From positions 657,157 to 721,156 of the forward strand of contig OV696605.1 of NCBI GenBank assembly GCA_927797885.1: DNA of 64,000 nt. Direction: 5' to 3'. The notes under the pieces were generated by a model. It made no database searches. It was not told the DNA's origin and saw only the letters and a list, made by a program, of their open reading frames with translations. Made by a program: the position numbers and the translations under genes. Below, one piece after another: positions 18,115-27,707 of the stretch; the stretch's first letter is position 1; each line of letters opens with the position of its first letter. Origin of the DNA: Gloeomargaritales cyanobacterium VI4D9 (lineage in GTDB: Bacteria; Cyanobacteriota; Cyanobacteriia; Gloeomargaritales; Gloeomargaritaceae).

Positions 18115-19194
18115 TTACGCAGACACCAAACTGCGGGTGACCGCTTTCAGTTCCCCTTTGGCGTATTTCACAGCGTATTCGTCGCAGGTCATTTGCTTGA
18201 TTTTGCTGGCATTGCCCGCCGTCCAAAACTGTTGGTAACGGTCGGCACACACCTTTTGCATATATTTGATCGAGGGCTTCAGGAAATGGCGGGGGTCAAA
18301 TTCCTTGGCATCCTTCGCCAGGGCTTCCCGTACGGCGGCGGTAATCGCCAACCGGTTGTCTGTATCAATGTTTACTTTGCGAACCCCGTTTTTGATCCCC
18401 CGTTGGATTTCTTCCACCGGCACCCCGTAGGTTTCCGGGATGGTGCCACCGTAGGCATTAATCAGATCGAGCAATTCCTTGGGCACCGAGGAGGAACCGT
18501 GCATCACCAGGTGGGTGTTGGGCAGACGGCGGTGCAATTCCTCAATCCGGTCCATCCGCAGGACTTCCCCTTCCGGTTTGCGGCTGAATTTGTACGCCCC
18601 GTGACTGGTACCAATCGCCACCGCCAGGGCATCCAGGTCGGTTTTTTCCACAAAATCCACCGCCTGATCCGGGTCGGTCAAGAGCTGGTCGTGGGACAGC
18701 ACCCCTTCGGCACCATGACCGTCTTCCGCTTCCCCCATGCCGGTTTCCAGGGAACCCAAACAGCCCAGTTCCCCTTCCACGCTCACCCCCAACCCGTGGG
18801 CGACTTTCACCACCTCGGCGGTAACGGCAACGTTGTACTCATAGCTGGCGGGGGTTTTGGCATCCTCCAGCAGGGAACCGTCCATCATCACGCTGGTAAA
18901 CCCGTTGCGAATAGCGGAATAGCAGGTGGCGGGGCTGTTGCCGTGATCCTGGTGCATGGCGACGGGAATGTGGGGGTAGGTTTCCACAGCGGCTAAAATC
19001 AGATGGCGCAGGAAATTCTCCCCGGCATATTTGCGGGCACCCCGGGAGGCTTGTAAAATCACCGGGCTGTCGGTTTCATGGGCGGCCTGCATGATCGCCT
19101 GGATTTGCTCCATGTTGTTCACGTTAAAGGCGGGAATGCCGTAGTCATGCTCAGCGGCGTGATCCAGCAATAGCCGCATGGGAACCAGTGCCAT
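18115..19194 (-). CDS. fba: Class II fructose-1,6-bisphosphate aldolase
   Basis: A 359-residue zinc aldolase acting on fructose-1,6-bisphosphate and, in the Calvin cycle, on sedoheptulose-1,7-bisphosphate. AGGAGGAC lies just upstream of the ATG at 19194. Motifs in order are [16 protein letters not shown] with the catalytic Asp and zinc His, [11 protein letters not shown] with a zinc Glu, [10 protein letters not shown], and [10 protein letters not shown] with the phosphate-binding residues. The length and the long C-terminal helix place it in the CbbA-like subtype of class II. It is transcribed alone, with its own terminator. Confidence 0.97.
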   Translation of the reverse strand: MALVPMRLLLDHAAEHDYGIPAFNVNNMEQIQAIMQAAHETDSPVILQASRGARKYAGENFLRHLILAAVETYPHIPVAMHQDHGNSPATCYSAIRNGFTSVMMDGSLLEDAKTPASYEYNVAVTAEVVKVAHGLGVSVEGELGCLGSLETGMGEAEDGHGAEGVLSHDQLLTDPDQAVDFVEKTDLDALAVAIGTSHGAYKFSRKPEGEVLRMDRIEELHRRLPNTHLVMHGSSSVPKELLDLINAYGGTIPETYGVPVEEIQRGIKNGVRKVNIDTDNRLAITAAVREALAKDAKEFDPRHFLKPSIKYMQKVCADRYQQFWTAGNASKIKQMTCDEYAVKYAKGELKAVTRSLVSA

Positions 19195-19279
19195 AATGTC
19201 CTCCTGATGTTTGGTGCATACCGATGGTCTTTACATTATTTTTAACATCTTCTGCCCCCACTGGGGACATTTCCTTTTT

Positions 19280-19771
19280 TCAGGGGGTCGGATGTTGCCA
19301 TTGGGCAAGGTCGGTTAAAACCTGCTGGGCGTGGGTTTCCGGTTTCACTTGGCGGTAGATTTGGGCGATTTTACCCTGGGGATCAAGGATAAAGGTATGG
19401 CGAAATACGCCCTCGTAGGTTTTGCCCATGAATTTTTTGGAGCCATAACTGCCATAGGCACGGGCGACCTGTCCCTCCGTGTCCGCTAGAAGTAAAAAAG
19501 GTAAATTGTACTTACGAATAAATTTCCCATGACTGGCGACGGAATCGGTACTGATGCCCAGGATGACCGCCTGCGCCTGTTGGAATTGGACGTAGGCATC
19601 CCGAAACCCGCAGGCTTCCTTGGTACAGCCGGGGGTGTTGTCCCGGGGATAGAAGTACAGCACTACCCATTGCCCCTGGAATTGCGCTAAGCTAATAGAC
19701 TGCCCGTCGCCACTGGGGAGGGTGAATGGGGGTGCCGGTTGGCCGATTGCTACTGCCGAGAGGTCGTTCAT
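19280..19771 (-). CDS. bcp: Thioredoxin-dependent peroxiredoxin, Bcp/PrxQ type
   Basis: A 163-residue peroxidase. The start is ATG 19771 (MNDLSAVAIG), which overlaps the stop of the upstream gene as ATGA; the longer open frame upstream is out-of-frame reading of that gene. The peroxidatic Cys is C49 in NTPGCTKEAC, with the resolving Cys five residues later (C54) as in PrxQ. TDSVASHGKFIRKYNLPF and the conserved Arg in GVFRHTFI complete the active site. It reduces hydrogen peroxide and alkyl hydroperoxides using thioredoxin. Translational coupling to a secreted glycosidase-like protein is odd but probably only operonic. Confidence 0.95.
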   Translation of the reverse strand: MNDLSAVAIGQPAPPFTLPSGDGQSISLAQFQGQWVVLYFYPRDNTPGCTKEACGFRDAYVQFQQAQAVILGISTDSVASHGKFIRKYNLPFLLLADTEGQVARAYGSYGSKKFMGKTYEGVFRHTFILDPQGKIAQIYRQVKPETHAQQVLTDLAQWQHPTP

Positions 19772-21636
19772 GGTCGTTCGGAGATGGGATTGGGGGTAAC
19801 CACTGGGCGGGGACGGGGCAGGCTGGGCAGGGGTTGACTGAGGGCGGTGGCGGGAATGCGGAGGTGTACCCGCGCGCCGTACAAAAGTAATTCCTCCAGG
19901 GTTTGCAGGCGGGCGCGCCAGGTGGCAGTGCGGGTGAGGGTCTGCCAGGGTTGGGGGTGTTGCCAGTTGTCCAAATCCCCCTCCAACTTTTTCAGGGCAC
20001 TGCGGGCGGTGTGCCAGTGGTCTTCGCTGGGGGTGTGCGCCAGTTGGGTCAGAGCCGCCATCACCTGGGGTAGGGTTTCGGGGTTGGGGATGGTCAACCG
20101 CCCCTGTTGGCTTAAAAACTGCCATTCCCGTTCCTGGGCTTGGTAGCGGTGTAGGGCGTTGAGAAAGGGTTGCCGGTGGGGGAGGGGCACCGCCGGTTGT
20201 TGCAATCGGGGTTCCAAGTCCCCGTTGAGATGGGACATGGCGAACAAGACGTAACCGGAACCCAGGCCGCTGTTGCGGGTGGCTTGCACCTGGTCTAAAA
20301 CGGCGGTGGGGGTCGTCCGCACCAGGGAAATCCCCGGTAAAAACAGCACGGGAGCCGATACGGGCAGAGCCGGTTTCAGCAAATCCTGCAACCCCTGGGT
20401 ATCCTCAGCGTAGGACATCAGCACCACCATATCCACCGCCCCGGTCACCGCCCAGGTTTCCCAATCCTGTTGCAGGCGGTAGAGGCGGGAGGGGCGGGAA
20501 TAGGCAAACACGGCGGTTGATAAAACCAATTCCGGGCGGTGTTGTTTCAGACGTTGGTTCACTGTGGTAACAAAATCCGTCACCTGCTGAGTGCGCCACG
20601 CCGTCCAGTCCTGCCATGCCGGTTGGTTGGGGGTCAGGGTCAGGGGGTCTATGCCGGTCAGTTGTTGATAGATTTGCCGGGAAGCCGCCCCGTAGCCGTA
20701 ATGCACCCCGCCGCTTTGGAAAGGATAACGGATGTAATCCAGGTGCAGTCCATCCACCTCGTAGCGGGTGACAATTTCCTCAAACAACCGCAGGAGGTAC
20801 GCCCGTGCCTGGGGGTGGGCATGATCCAAAAACGGCTTGTCCTGGCGGGGGGGAATCACATTACCCCGGTTGTCCCGGTTCGCCCACTCCGGGTACGCCG
20901 TCAGCACCGGCCCCAGGTAGTTGGCAGGCTGTCCCAAAATCGCATTGTGCCGTTGATTGCCCACCGCAAACACCCACACCCAGGGGTGCAGTTCCATTTG
21001 CCGTTCCTTTGCCAATTTCACCGCCGCCGCCAAAGGGTCCCAGCCCCGGGTCAAGGGGTTTTGTGCCGGTGCCACCCGACTGGGGTAGATGGGATAACCC
21101 GCATTCACTGTCTCAAAAAACACCAGATTCACCCCCGCCGCCCGCAGACGGTCAAAAATCGGCAGTAGCCCCGCCTCCGAACCCGCTTTCACAATCGTTT
21201 CCCGGTCGAGCCAGATCGCCCGTACCTCCGGTTTGGTCTGCGCCGCCAGTGCCGGATAATTTTGCCAGAGCAGAGCCTGCGCCTGTAACCACTGACTCCG
21301 TGCCCATTCTCCCTGCCCCTGGGCGATCCAGCCGTCCAGTTGTCCTAGCACCGACTCCGCAAACACAATCGCCTGCACCGCTCCCGCCACCTGTTGCTCC
21401 TGTTTTTGCATCTGCGCCAGGATGACAATCGCCTGCACCCGTTCCACCAGTTCCCCCAACTGTTGCTTCATACGACGTAATTGAAACGTATTGACAGACC
21501 GGGGAATCGGACGGGCGGGCAGGACAAAATTGGTAGGGTCTTGGGATTCCAACGGGAGACCCCCATCCTGAGCAAATGCCAAAGGCGGCCAGGTCAACGT
21601 GGTACCAGCGATGATCAAACTGAGGAGCCGTCGCAC
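19768..21636 (-). CDS. Secreted glycoside-hydrolase-like protein (GHL10 type)
   Basis: A 622-residue protein. Residues 1-22 are a signal peptide (LLSLIIAGTTLTWPPLAFA). A helical region follows, and from about residue 165 there is a TIM-barrel of the GHL10 (DUF187/YngK-like) family. Marks are EVRAIWLDRETIV, GVNLVFFETVNAGYPIYPS, LHPWVWVFAVGN, then FLDHAHPQARAYL and VDGLHLDYIRYPF, where the Asp and Glu/Asp of the putative active site sit. The last ~150 residues are helical. Family members are thought to act on cell-wall or extracellular glycans, but the reaction is not established. The final four bases overlap the bcp start. Confidence 0.87.
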   Translation of the reverse strand: MRRLLSLIIAGTTLTWPPLAFAQDGGLPLESQDPTNFVLPARPIPRSVNTFQLRRMKQQLGELVERVQAIVILAQMQKQEQQVAGAVQAIVFAESVLGQLDGWIAQGQGEWARSQWLQAQALLWQNYPALAAQTKPEVRAIWLDRETIVKAGSEAGLLPIFDRLRAAGVNLVFFETVNAGYPIYPSRVAPAQNPLTRGWDPLAAAVKLAKERQMELHPWVWVFAVGNQRHNAILGQPANYLGPVLTAYPEWANRDNRGNVIPPRQDKPFLDHAHPQARAYLLRLFEEIVTRYEVDGLHLDYIRYPFQSGGVHYGYGAASRQIYQQLTGIDPLTLTPNQPAWQDWTAWRTQQVTDFVTTVNQRLKQHRPELVLSTAVFAYSRPSRLYRLQQDWETWAVTGAVDMVVLMSYAEDTQGLQDLLKPALPVSAPVLFLPGISLVRTTPTAVLDQVQATRNSGLGSGYVLFAMSHLNGDLEPRLQQPAVPLPHRQPFLNALHRYQAQEREWQFLSQQGRLTIPNPETLPQVMAALTQLAHTPSEDHWHTARSALKKLEGDLDNWQHPQPWQTLTRTATWRARLQTLEELLLYGARVHLRIPATALSQPLPSLPRPRPVVTPNPISERP

Positions 21637-21811
21637 GGGAAATCACTCCATAATATGCAAACCCTTTGTGATTGTACGGTGTACATTGGGGGCAAGGCAA
21701 ATCCCCTGTGGCATATTGACAGCTTTGGTACACTGAAAACGGAAACTTTTTGCTTACATAATGACTAATTAGCAAAAATAATCCCATCCCATTTCTGGCA
21801 GGTAAAAATCT

Positions 21812-23053
21812 ATGGAAAGTCTTTACATTTTGGTCTTAAATGCCGGTTCCAGTAGTCAAAAAAGCTGTCTTTACCAACTACCTTTTGACCGCTTACCGGA
21901 GCATCCCCCAACCCCCCTATGGCAAGCCCATATTGACTGGGGAAAAATTCCGGGGCAGGCGGCTATTAAAATTAAAGCGAACCAGCACATTCACACCCAG
22001 GAACTACCACTTACCTCCCGCCCGGAGGTGATGCGTTCAGTGCTTCATACCCTCATCTCCGGGGAATTAGCGGTGATCGAACATTTCTCACAAATTAGCA
22101 TCGCTGGACATCGGATTGTGCATGGGGGAACCAAATATCATTTACCCACCCTGATTACCCCTGAAGTTAAACAGGATATTACGGATTTGATTTCTCTTGC
22201 CCCTGCCCATCATCCTGCCCATTTAGAGGGAATTACCGTGCTAGAAGAATTGCTCCCCAATTGTCAACAAATTGCGGTTTTCGATACGGCTTTTCACCAC
22301 GATTTGCCCCTGTACGCCCAAGTGTATCCCATTCCCTATCAATGGTATGAAAAAGGAATTCGCCGTTATGGATTTCACGGAATTAACCATGAATACTGCG
22401 CCCAACGATCAGCCCAACTTTTAGGGCGACCATTGCAGGAATTAAAATTAGTGTGTTGTCACTTAGGAAATGGGGCTTCCCTATGTGCCATTGCCGAAGG
22501 AAAAAGTGTGGATACCACGATGGGATTTACCCCCTTGGAAGGGTTGATGATGGGCAGTCGTTCGGGTTCGATTGACCCCGGCATTATCCTGCATTGGTTG
22601 CGCCGTGAATCCCTGAATGGGGAGCAAATCAATCATCTCCTCAATCAGGAATCCGGGTTAAAAGGAGTATCAGAACTTACGGGGGATATGCGGCAGATTT
22701 TAGAAGCGAGATCCCAGGGACACCCGGGGGCAACCTTAGCCTTTGATGTGTACATTCATCGGTTAACCCAATGCGTGGGAGCAATGGTGGCGAGTTTGGG
22801 CGGTTGTGATGCCCTAATTTTCACCGGTGGGGTGGGGGAAAATGCGACACCCGTGCGAGCTGAATTGTGTAAAAAATTACGGTTTTTGGGCGTGGATTAT
22901 GACCCGGAAAAGAATCAAATGCGGGGTGAAGATCGGGATATTAGCACACCTAATTCCCTAATCCGAATTTTAGTCATTGCCGCTGAAGAAGACTGGGCGA
23001 TTGCTCAAACCTGTTGGCGGTTGATGACTAAACATAAAGATTTTTCGAGATAA
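21812..23053 (+). CDS. ackA: Acetate kinase
   Basis: A 413-residue ASKHA-fold kinase interconverting acetate plus ATP and acetyl phosphate plus ADP. VLNAGSSSQK is the N-terminal phosphate loop. GHRIVHGGTKY, HNPAHLEGI-like HHPAHLEGI, FDTAFH and YGFHGINHEY are all present. The adenosine region is seen in CHLGNGASLCAI, TMGFTPLEGLMMGSRSGSIDP and FTGGVGENATPVR. No pta gene is adjacent in this window. The 3' spacer carries an R1 half element followed by an IS4-type element. Confidence 0.96.
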   Translation: MESLYILVLNAGSSSQKSCLYQLPFDRLPEHPPTPLWQAHIDWGKIPGQAAIKIKANQHIHTQELPLTSRPEVMRSVLHTLISGELAVIEHFSQISIAGHRIVHGGTKYHLPTLITPEVKQDITDLISLAPAHHPAHLEGITVLEELLPNCQQIAVFDTAFHHDLPLYAQVYPIPYQWYEKGIRRYGFHGINHEYCAQRSAQLLGRPLQELKLVCCHLGNGASLCAIAEGKSVDTTMGFTPLEGLMMGSRSGSIDPGIILHWLRRESLNGEQINHLLNQESGLKGVSELTGDMRQILEARSQGHPGATLAFDVYIHRLTQCVGAMVASLGGCDALIFTGGVGENATPVRAELCKKLRFLGVDYDPEKNQMRGEDRDISTPNSLIRILVIAAEEDWAIAQTCWRLMTKHKDFSR

Positions 23054-23148
23054 TCCCAATCACATTCTATAGGTTTTCAAACGAGATATTTATTTTCTCA
23101 TGCAAATCACAGACTTTCCCAGTGGTGATCACCCGCTCCAATCCCTAC

Positions 23149-23192
23149 TATAGCAATCCTACTTAATTAACGAATGGGAATTACTTAGAACC
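23149..23192. repeat. R1 element, left half (other half at 46060)
   Basis: Begins TATAGCAATCCTACTTAATTAACGA and ends with CTTAGAACC, where the IS4-type element starts. The missing right half is found in reverse at 46060-46116. The 44 bases here plus those 57 make 101, the exact size of complete R1 copies at 32648 and 35856. Confidence 0.85.
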
Positions 23193-24300
23193 CACAAGTG
23201 TTGAATCCTGCAATAAAACTTTACATATTTAGGCGTGGGACGACCCGATTGAGCCAATGGACAAAATTCCACTCCTGCCGTATTAAGATTTGTATATATC
23301 GGAACTTATCTGCCAATTTACTTCCGTACATCCGTGGAACTTTTAACAGTTGCAATATCAAGTAAACTATTAAAATTACATAAATTTGAATGGTAATTCC
23401 ATTCAAATTTTTACTCATCATTTTATCGAGCTTTAAGTTCATCTTTAGAAATTTCCATAGTACCTCTATCGCCCAGCGTTGTCTATAGGCTTCCCCTATC
23501 TCTTCATTACTCATTACATCCTCAGGAATATTGGTAGCTAAATAATAGTCTACTTTCTGTTGAACATTGCCAAAACAAACTACTCTCGCCTTACCTCGTT
23601 CTGTGGTGATATGATAGTTTTCATCCCATTTCCAATTCGACTTAATACGGATAATAAAAAGGGCATCATTTTCGATAAATTGTTCAAATACTTTGTGACT
23701 GCAAAACCCTCTATCCCCGACTGCGACTCCATTTTCCGGTAGCATTTTCACAATATCTTCACCAAAATTAATCTCATGTGCCTGTCCAGGACTAACAATT
23801 AAATGACCAGTAGATTTCGTATCTTGATTCAAAGTGGTTATTAACTTTACTTGGCGATAGCCTTGGAGCCAAAATAACTTACTCATCAGCGGTATTACGG
23901 TAGCATCAAAAGGACATAAAACCAACCTCTTTTCAGGATGAGCTTCCTCAATATAATGCAATAATTTATGATAAAGATGCATAAAAATTTGTGGGTCTCT
24001 TGTCTTGTTCGCCTTAGAAAACGTGGATAAGTCAACCTTAATGCCCGCATGATTTAATTGGTAAAATAAGTCCCGTAAACTGTTGATTCCTTTGTCTAAA
24101 ATGCCAGCAAACCAGATTGAACAAAATAAGCGAGAATTTAGAACTGGATAATCATTAGTTGGCAGGTCTTTGAGTAAAAATTTGACAATCCCGGGAAAAG
24201 AATTGAATTTCATAGTTGTTTCATGTTTTGGTTTATATGAATTAGAATACCATATTTTGACCCCTCTTTTTCTGCCTTTACCTACCTTTCAACACTTCTG
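23193..24300 (-). mobile_element. IS4-type insertion sequence, copy 1
   Basis: 1108 bp with inverted ends CACAAGTGTTGAA and (reverse) CAGAAGTGTTGAA. Its flanking 9-mers do not match each other (cttagaacc on the left, atctaaagc on the right), unlike copies 3 and 4. The left 9-mer is instead the exact reverse complement of the 9-mer left of copy 2, indicating recombination between the two copies. Confidence 0.92.
23221..24213 (-). CDS. IS4-family DDE transposase, copy 1
   Basis: A 330-residue transposase. The DDE triad is visible as the Asp in PFDATVIPL, the Asp in VAVGDRGFCS and the Glu in YRQRWAIEVLWKFLKMNLKLD. That last stretch is the Y-x2-R-x3-E-x6-K signature of the IS4 family. The N-terminus (FPGIVKFLLKDLPTND) is typical of one cyanobacterial IS4 subgroup. 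The protein is identical to those encoded at 46213, 57112 and 62361, so all copies are recent and probably active. The gene is AT-rich compared with the host genes. Confidence 0.95.
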   Translation of the reverse strand: MKFNSFPGIVKFLLKDLPTNDYPVLNSRLFCSIWFAGILDKGINSLRDLFYQLNHAGIKVDLSTFSKANKTRDPQIFMHLYHKLLHYIEEAHPEKRLVLCPFDATVIPLMSKLFWLQGYRQVKLITTLNQDTKSTGHLIVSPGQAHEINFGEDIVKMLPENGVAVGDRGFCSHKVFEQFIENDALFIIRIKSNWKWDENYHITTERGKARVVCFGNVQQKVDYYLATNIPEDVMSNEEIGEAYRQRWAIEVLWKFLKMNLKLDKMMSKNLNGITIQIYVILIVYLILQLLKVPRMYGSKLADKFRYIQILIRQEWNFVHWLNRVVPRLNM

Positions 24301-24412
24301 ATCTAAAGCAATCTATAAAACCCAGTCATCTTAGTACAAAAAAGTACTGAGCAATGCTCTGCCGTTCTTGTGTTTCGTTCTCATGCTTTGAATACATAGA
24401 GGTGCCCTATTT
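24301..24412. repeat. R8 foldback arm, left copy
   Basis: About 110 bases (atctaaagcaatctataaaa ... tagaggtgcccta) nearly identical to 48198-48307. It starts exactly at the end of IS4 copy 1. If the 24301-46125 segment is turned back, the two arms face each other as inverted repeats around the IS4/IS5 pair. The rest of the spacer to 24513 holds no gene. Confidence 0.7.
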
Positions 24413-24516
24413 TAGTTCTCATCGCCTGCGTGGCCTAGCCATATAGCCTTGTTATTCACATAAATCATCAGAGATTGCGATATAATTATACGACAAACGT
24501 TTAACCAAAATGGGTG

Positions 24517-25242
24517 ATGAAGTTTTTAGTTATTAAACACGTATTGGTGGAGGGATTGGGTGCTTTTGCCCCTTGGTGTGAGCGGGCGGGGATCGCAGTA
24601 GATTTTGTGGAATTGGAACGGGGGGAAACCCTACCTAATACCCTAAATTACCAAGCGATTTGGGTCATGGGTGGGCCAATGAATGTAGCAGATGAAGTGG
24701 AGTACCCTTGGTTGCGAACAGAAAAGCAATGGATTCGTCAGGTGGTGCAGGATTTGCAGATTCCTTACATGGGCGTGTGTTTGGGGGCGCAACTCCTAGC
24801 GGATGCTTGCGGGGGGCAGGTGGGAGCGATGTCGGCACCAGAGGTGGGTTTGGGGTCAGTGTATTTGACCAAATTGGCGGCGGAACATCCATTGTTACGG
24901 GGATTACCGGAGCGGTTCCTAGCGTTGCATTGGCATGGGCAGGAGGTGAAAACATTACCGGCACAGGGTTTGTTGTTGGCTTCTTCGGATCACTGCCGGG
25001 TACAAGCCTATGCGGTGGGAGCTTACGCTTTTGGGATTCAGTTTCATTCTGAGGTGGAGACCCAAACGGTGACAGACTGGAGCCAATTACCGGAGTATCA
25101 ATTGGCGTTGGATCAGGCCTTGGGAGAAACGGGATGTGAAACCTTGGCAGAGGCAGTAGCCGCCGCATTGCCTGTCATGACCCCAATTGCCGAGCAGTTG
25201 TTTGATAATTTTTGCGCCATTGTCCAACAACGGTGGAGATAG
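24517..25242 (+). CDS. Class I glutamine amidotransferase-like protein
   Basis: A 241-residue single-domain amidotransferase of the GuaA-N/GATase1 group. I use ATG 24517; a GTG lies one codon upstream. The nucleophile is C88 in PYMGVCLGAQLLA, and the His and Glu are in GIQFHSEVE. WVMGGPMNVADE forms the oxyanion strand and LHWHGQEVKTLP the substrate loop typical of stand-alone members. Such proteins hydrolyse glutamine or gamma-glutamyl compounds, or act as peptidase-like enzymes. No synthetase partner is adjacent, so the acceptor is unknown. Confidence 0.9.
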   Translation: MKFLVIKHVLVEGLGAFAPWCERAGIAVDFVELERGETLPNTLNYQAIWVMGGPMNVADEVEYPWLRTEKQWIRQVVQDLQIPYMGVCLGAQLLADACGGQVGAMSAPEVGLGSVYLTKLAAEHPLLRGLPERFLALHWHGQEVKTLPAQGLLLASSDHCRVQAYAVGAYAFGIQFHSEVETQTVTDWSQLPEYQLALDQALGETGCETLAEAVAAALPVMTPIAEQLFDNFCAIVQQRWR

Positions 25243-25259
25243 GAAGAATATTAAAAAAT

Positions 25260-25282
25260 GAGAGTCTCAAGTAAATAATGAT
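25260..25282. repeat. R5 left end
   Basis: AGAGTCTCAAGTAAATAATGAT matches the left arm of R5. It is joined to an R4 element at the same internal site as in the 49323 copy. The right arm of R5 is missing here. Confidence 0.6.
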
Positions 25283-25404
25283 AGGCACCTCCATTACTTC
25301 ATGACTATTGAGAATGATGCCCCCATTATTGATAATTGCCAACAAGAGAATGGGGCTTCTAAGCCTGCCGTGTACGTACAAAAATCAATAAATAGAGGTT
25401 CCCT
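25283..25404. repeat. R4 element
   Basis: About 122 bp, from GGCACCTCCATTACTTCATG to AAATAGAGGTTCCCT, same family as 49334-49454. Together with R5 and R1 it fills the spacer 25243-25700, where I see no gene. Confidence 0.7.
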
Positions 25405-25437
25405 AATTTTAGTATATACCTACGAAACAGGCTATGA

Positions 25438-25571
25438 TATAGCAATCCTAAATGAGAATGGAACGGCAGGGGCACCGCCCCCGTCAAGGAAGCACCTGCG
25501 GTGTATGGTTCTGGAAAACTTTTGTATGCCTACAGCACGCAAGCTAACGTTAATCAAACAGGATTGCTATA
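25438..25571. repeat. R1 element, 134-bp form
   Basis: Complete, from TATAGCAATCCTAAATGAGA to CAGGATTGCTATA. It is in reverse orientation relative to the 32648 copy and includes the GTATGCCTACAGCACGCAAG segment that is absent from the 101-bp forms. Confidence 0.85.
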
Positions 25572-25700
25572 GTGGTGTCCTTGCCCAAATTATTTTGCAT
25601 TACCTTTTAGTTCTCTTCCACTCCTTCATACGGTTTACCCCGCACCAATTTGGAAAAGGTACTGTACAATAATTAGGATACTCCCACTAATTGCTAACCC

Positions 25701-27422
25701 ATGTCCCAGCACATTTATTATCAAATTTCTGCGCCCCATCCAGCGACCCACTATCTGCAAATTACCATGCGGATTAATTCCTGGGATCAGGATGTCTTAA
25801 ATTTGAAATTGCCCGTGTGGACTCCCGGTTCCTATCTGGTGAGAGAATATGCCCGTCACCTAGAACAATTCCAAGTCAGCGGAGGATTAACCTGGCAAAA
25901 ACTCAGTAAAAATCATTGGCAAATTCAAACCCCAGGCGTAGATAAAATTACAGTTCAATACCAACTTTATGCGAATGAATTATCCGTGCGTACCAATCAT
26001 GTGGATGCAGAACATATTTACATCAATGGGGCGGCAACATTTCTCTATATTCCCCGGTGGCGACATTTACCGAGTGAAGTAGTAATCATTCCCCCCCATC
26101 CCCATTGGCAGGTCACAACGGCATTAAAACCTTGTGAAAATAACCGTTTTCTCGCCCTGGATTACGACACCTTGGTAGATAGTCCCATCGAAGTGGGTTG
26201 CCACCAAGTTTATGAATTTACCGTGCAAGATATTCCCCATCGGTTAGCAGTGTGGGGCAAGTTAAATTGCGATGTGGAACAATTACAAAACGATATAATT
26301 AAAATCATTGAAACCGAAGCCCAATTATTCGGTGGTTTGCCCTATGATAATTATCTATTTCTGCTTCATTTGACCACCCAGGGTTACGGGGGCTTGGAAC
26401 ATAAAAACTGTTGCTCTCTCATCTATAGCAAATCGGGGATGGGATTACTCCCTAAATATCAACGGTTTTTGAATTTGGTTGCCCATGAATTTTTCCATCT
26501 TTGGAATGTGAAACGTTTGAAACCGGCGGAATTTATCCCCTTTGATTATGACCAGGAAAATTATACTTCATCCCTTTGGTTCTGTGAAGGGACAACCAGT
26601 TACTATGATTTAGTCATCCCTTGGCGGGCGGGCATTTATGATGCGAAACAGTTTCTTAAATTATTGGCAGAAGAGATCACCCGTTATTATCAAACCCCAG
26701 GGCGGGAGGTGCAGACTTTAACCGAAGCCAGTTTCGATGCGTGGATTAAATACTACCGGCGGGATGGCAATAGCCCCAATAGCCAAATTTCCTACTATCT
26801 GAAAGGGGCGTTAGTAACCTTATTATTAGATTTACGGATTCGCAAAAAATATCAAAATCAACGCTCGTTTGATGACGTACTACAGAAAATGTGGCAAAAT
26901 TTTGGGCAAGAAGAAATCGGATTTACCCCTGCCCAACTTTATGAAACCATTGAGACTGTCTTGGATGAGGATTTAACCCTATTTTGGCACAACTACATCA
27001 CGGGTTTAACCCCTTTACCCCTGGCGGAAACCTTGCTGGATTTTGGTTTAGAATTGCGCCCCATTCCCGGGAAAATCCCCTTTCTAGGCATCATTTTAGA
27101 AGCTAATCGTAATGTGGTGAAACAGGTTTTGCGCCATTCTCCCGCTTGGTGGGTGGGGATTGACCCAGGGGATGAAATGGTCGCCCTGGGGGGACGGCGG
27201 GTGAAACGGGAACAATGGTCGGAGCAATTGCAGGAATTTGCGGTGGGCGAAACGGTGGAATTAGCCATATTTCGGCAGGATCAGCTACGGTCTTACCCGG
27301 TGACCTTGGGGGCACCCCAACCGGAGGGGTATCAGCTGGAACCGATGACCCAACCCAGCCCAACCCAGCAAGCCCTGGGCACCGGTTGGTTAGGAAATTT
27401 AGCGTTTTGTCCCCAAACGTAA
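25701..27422 (+). CDS. M61-family metallopeptidase with PDZ domain
   Basis: A 573-residue protein of the glycyl aminopeptidase (M61) family. The N-terminal beta domain (LPVWTPGSYLVREYARHLEQF) is typical. The zinc motif HEFFH is at residues about 262-266, followed by WNVKRLKP. The third ligand Glu is in WFCEGTTSYYDLV near 296. A PDZ-like domain covers about residues 455-545 (FLGIILEANRNVVKQVL, GIDPGDEMVALGG). No signal peptide is visible, so it is probably cytoplasmic. The physiological substrate is unknown. Confidence 0.93.
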   Translation: MSQHIYYQISAPHPATHYLQITMRINSWDQDVLNLKLPVWTPGSYLVREYARHLEQFQVSGGLTWQKLSKNHWQIQTPGVDKITVQYQLYANELSVRTNHVDAEHIYINGAATFLYIPRWRHLPSEVVIIPPHPHWQVTTALKPCENNRFLALDYDTLVDSPIEVGCHQVYEFTVQDIPHRLAVWGKLNCDVEQLQNDIIKIIETEAQLFGGLPYDNYLFLLHLTTQGYGGLEHKNCCSLIYSKSGMGLLPKYQRFLNLVAHEFFHLWNVKRLKPAEFIPFDYDQENYTSSLWFCEGTTSYYDLVIPWRAGIYDAKQFLKLLAEEITRYYQTPGREVQTLTEASFDAWIKYYRRDGNSPNSQISYYLKGALVTLLLDLRIRKKYQNQRSFDDVLQKMWQNFGQEEIGFTPAQLYETIETVLDEDLTLFWHNYITGLTPLPLAETLLDFGLELRPIPGKIPFLGIILEANRNVVKQVLRHSPAWWVGIDPGDEMVALGGRRVKREQWSEQLQEFAVGETVELAIFRQDQLRSYPVTLGAPQPEGYQLEPMTQPSPTQQALGTGWLGNLAFCPQT

Positions 27423-27482
27423 AGTTCAAATTCAGTACAATAAGAATTGCGGGGAAATGATGCCGTTGCAAGGAGGGTGGCA

Positions 27483-27707
27483 ATGTTGCAGGACACACGG
27501 GCGATTCGTTTTTATCAGCGCTTAACGGATGCGTTGGTGGAGTTGCGCCAGCGTGGCTATTCCCTGGATGAACTGCGTTTGTACTTAGATGGTTATCTAG
27601 CCGCCCTCCGTCATGGCAGTGAATTGGAACCCTATTTGGTACACCGTTTGGAAGAGGATGTGGTGCGGTTCATGTACGACCCGTCCAATTTAACGGGGGT
27701 CTCCTAA
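27483..27707 (+). CDS. Small conserved cyanobacterial protein (DUF6761-like)
   Basis: A 74-residue protein from ATG 27483, chosen because AAGGAGGG lies just upstream; the 27447 frame opening has no such site. MLQDTRAIRFYQRLTDALVE, RGYSLDELRLYLDGYLAAL and VHRLEEDVVRFMYDPS match what I remember of the short cyanobacterial DUF6761 family. It is all-helical and soluble, with no known function. Its TAA overlaps the ATG of the following FAD oxidase (TAATG), so the two are translationally coupled. Confidence 0.75.
   Translation: MLQDTRAIRFYQRLTDALVELRQRGYSLDELRLYLDGYLAALRHGSELEPYLVHRLEEDVVRFMYDPSNLTGVS

Noticed and set aside
19772-20125. N-terminal extension of the bcp frame
   Set aside because: It is proline/arginine-rich shadow of the glycosidase-like gene. 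The ATG at 19771 fits the PrxQ N-terminus.
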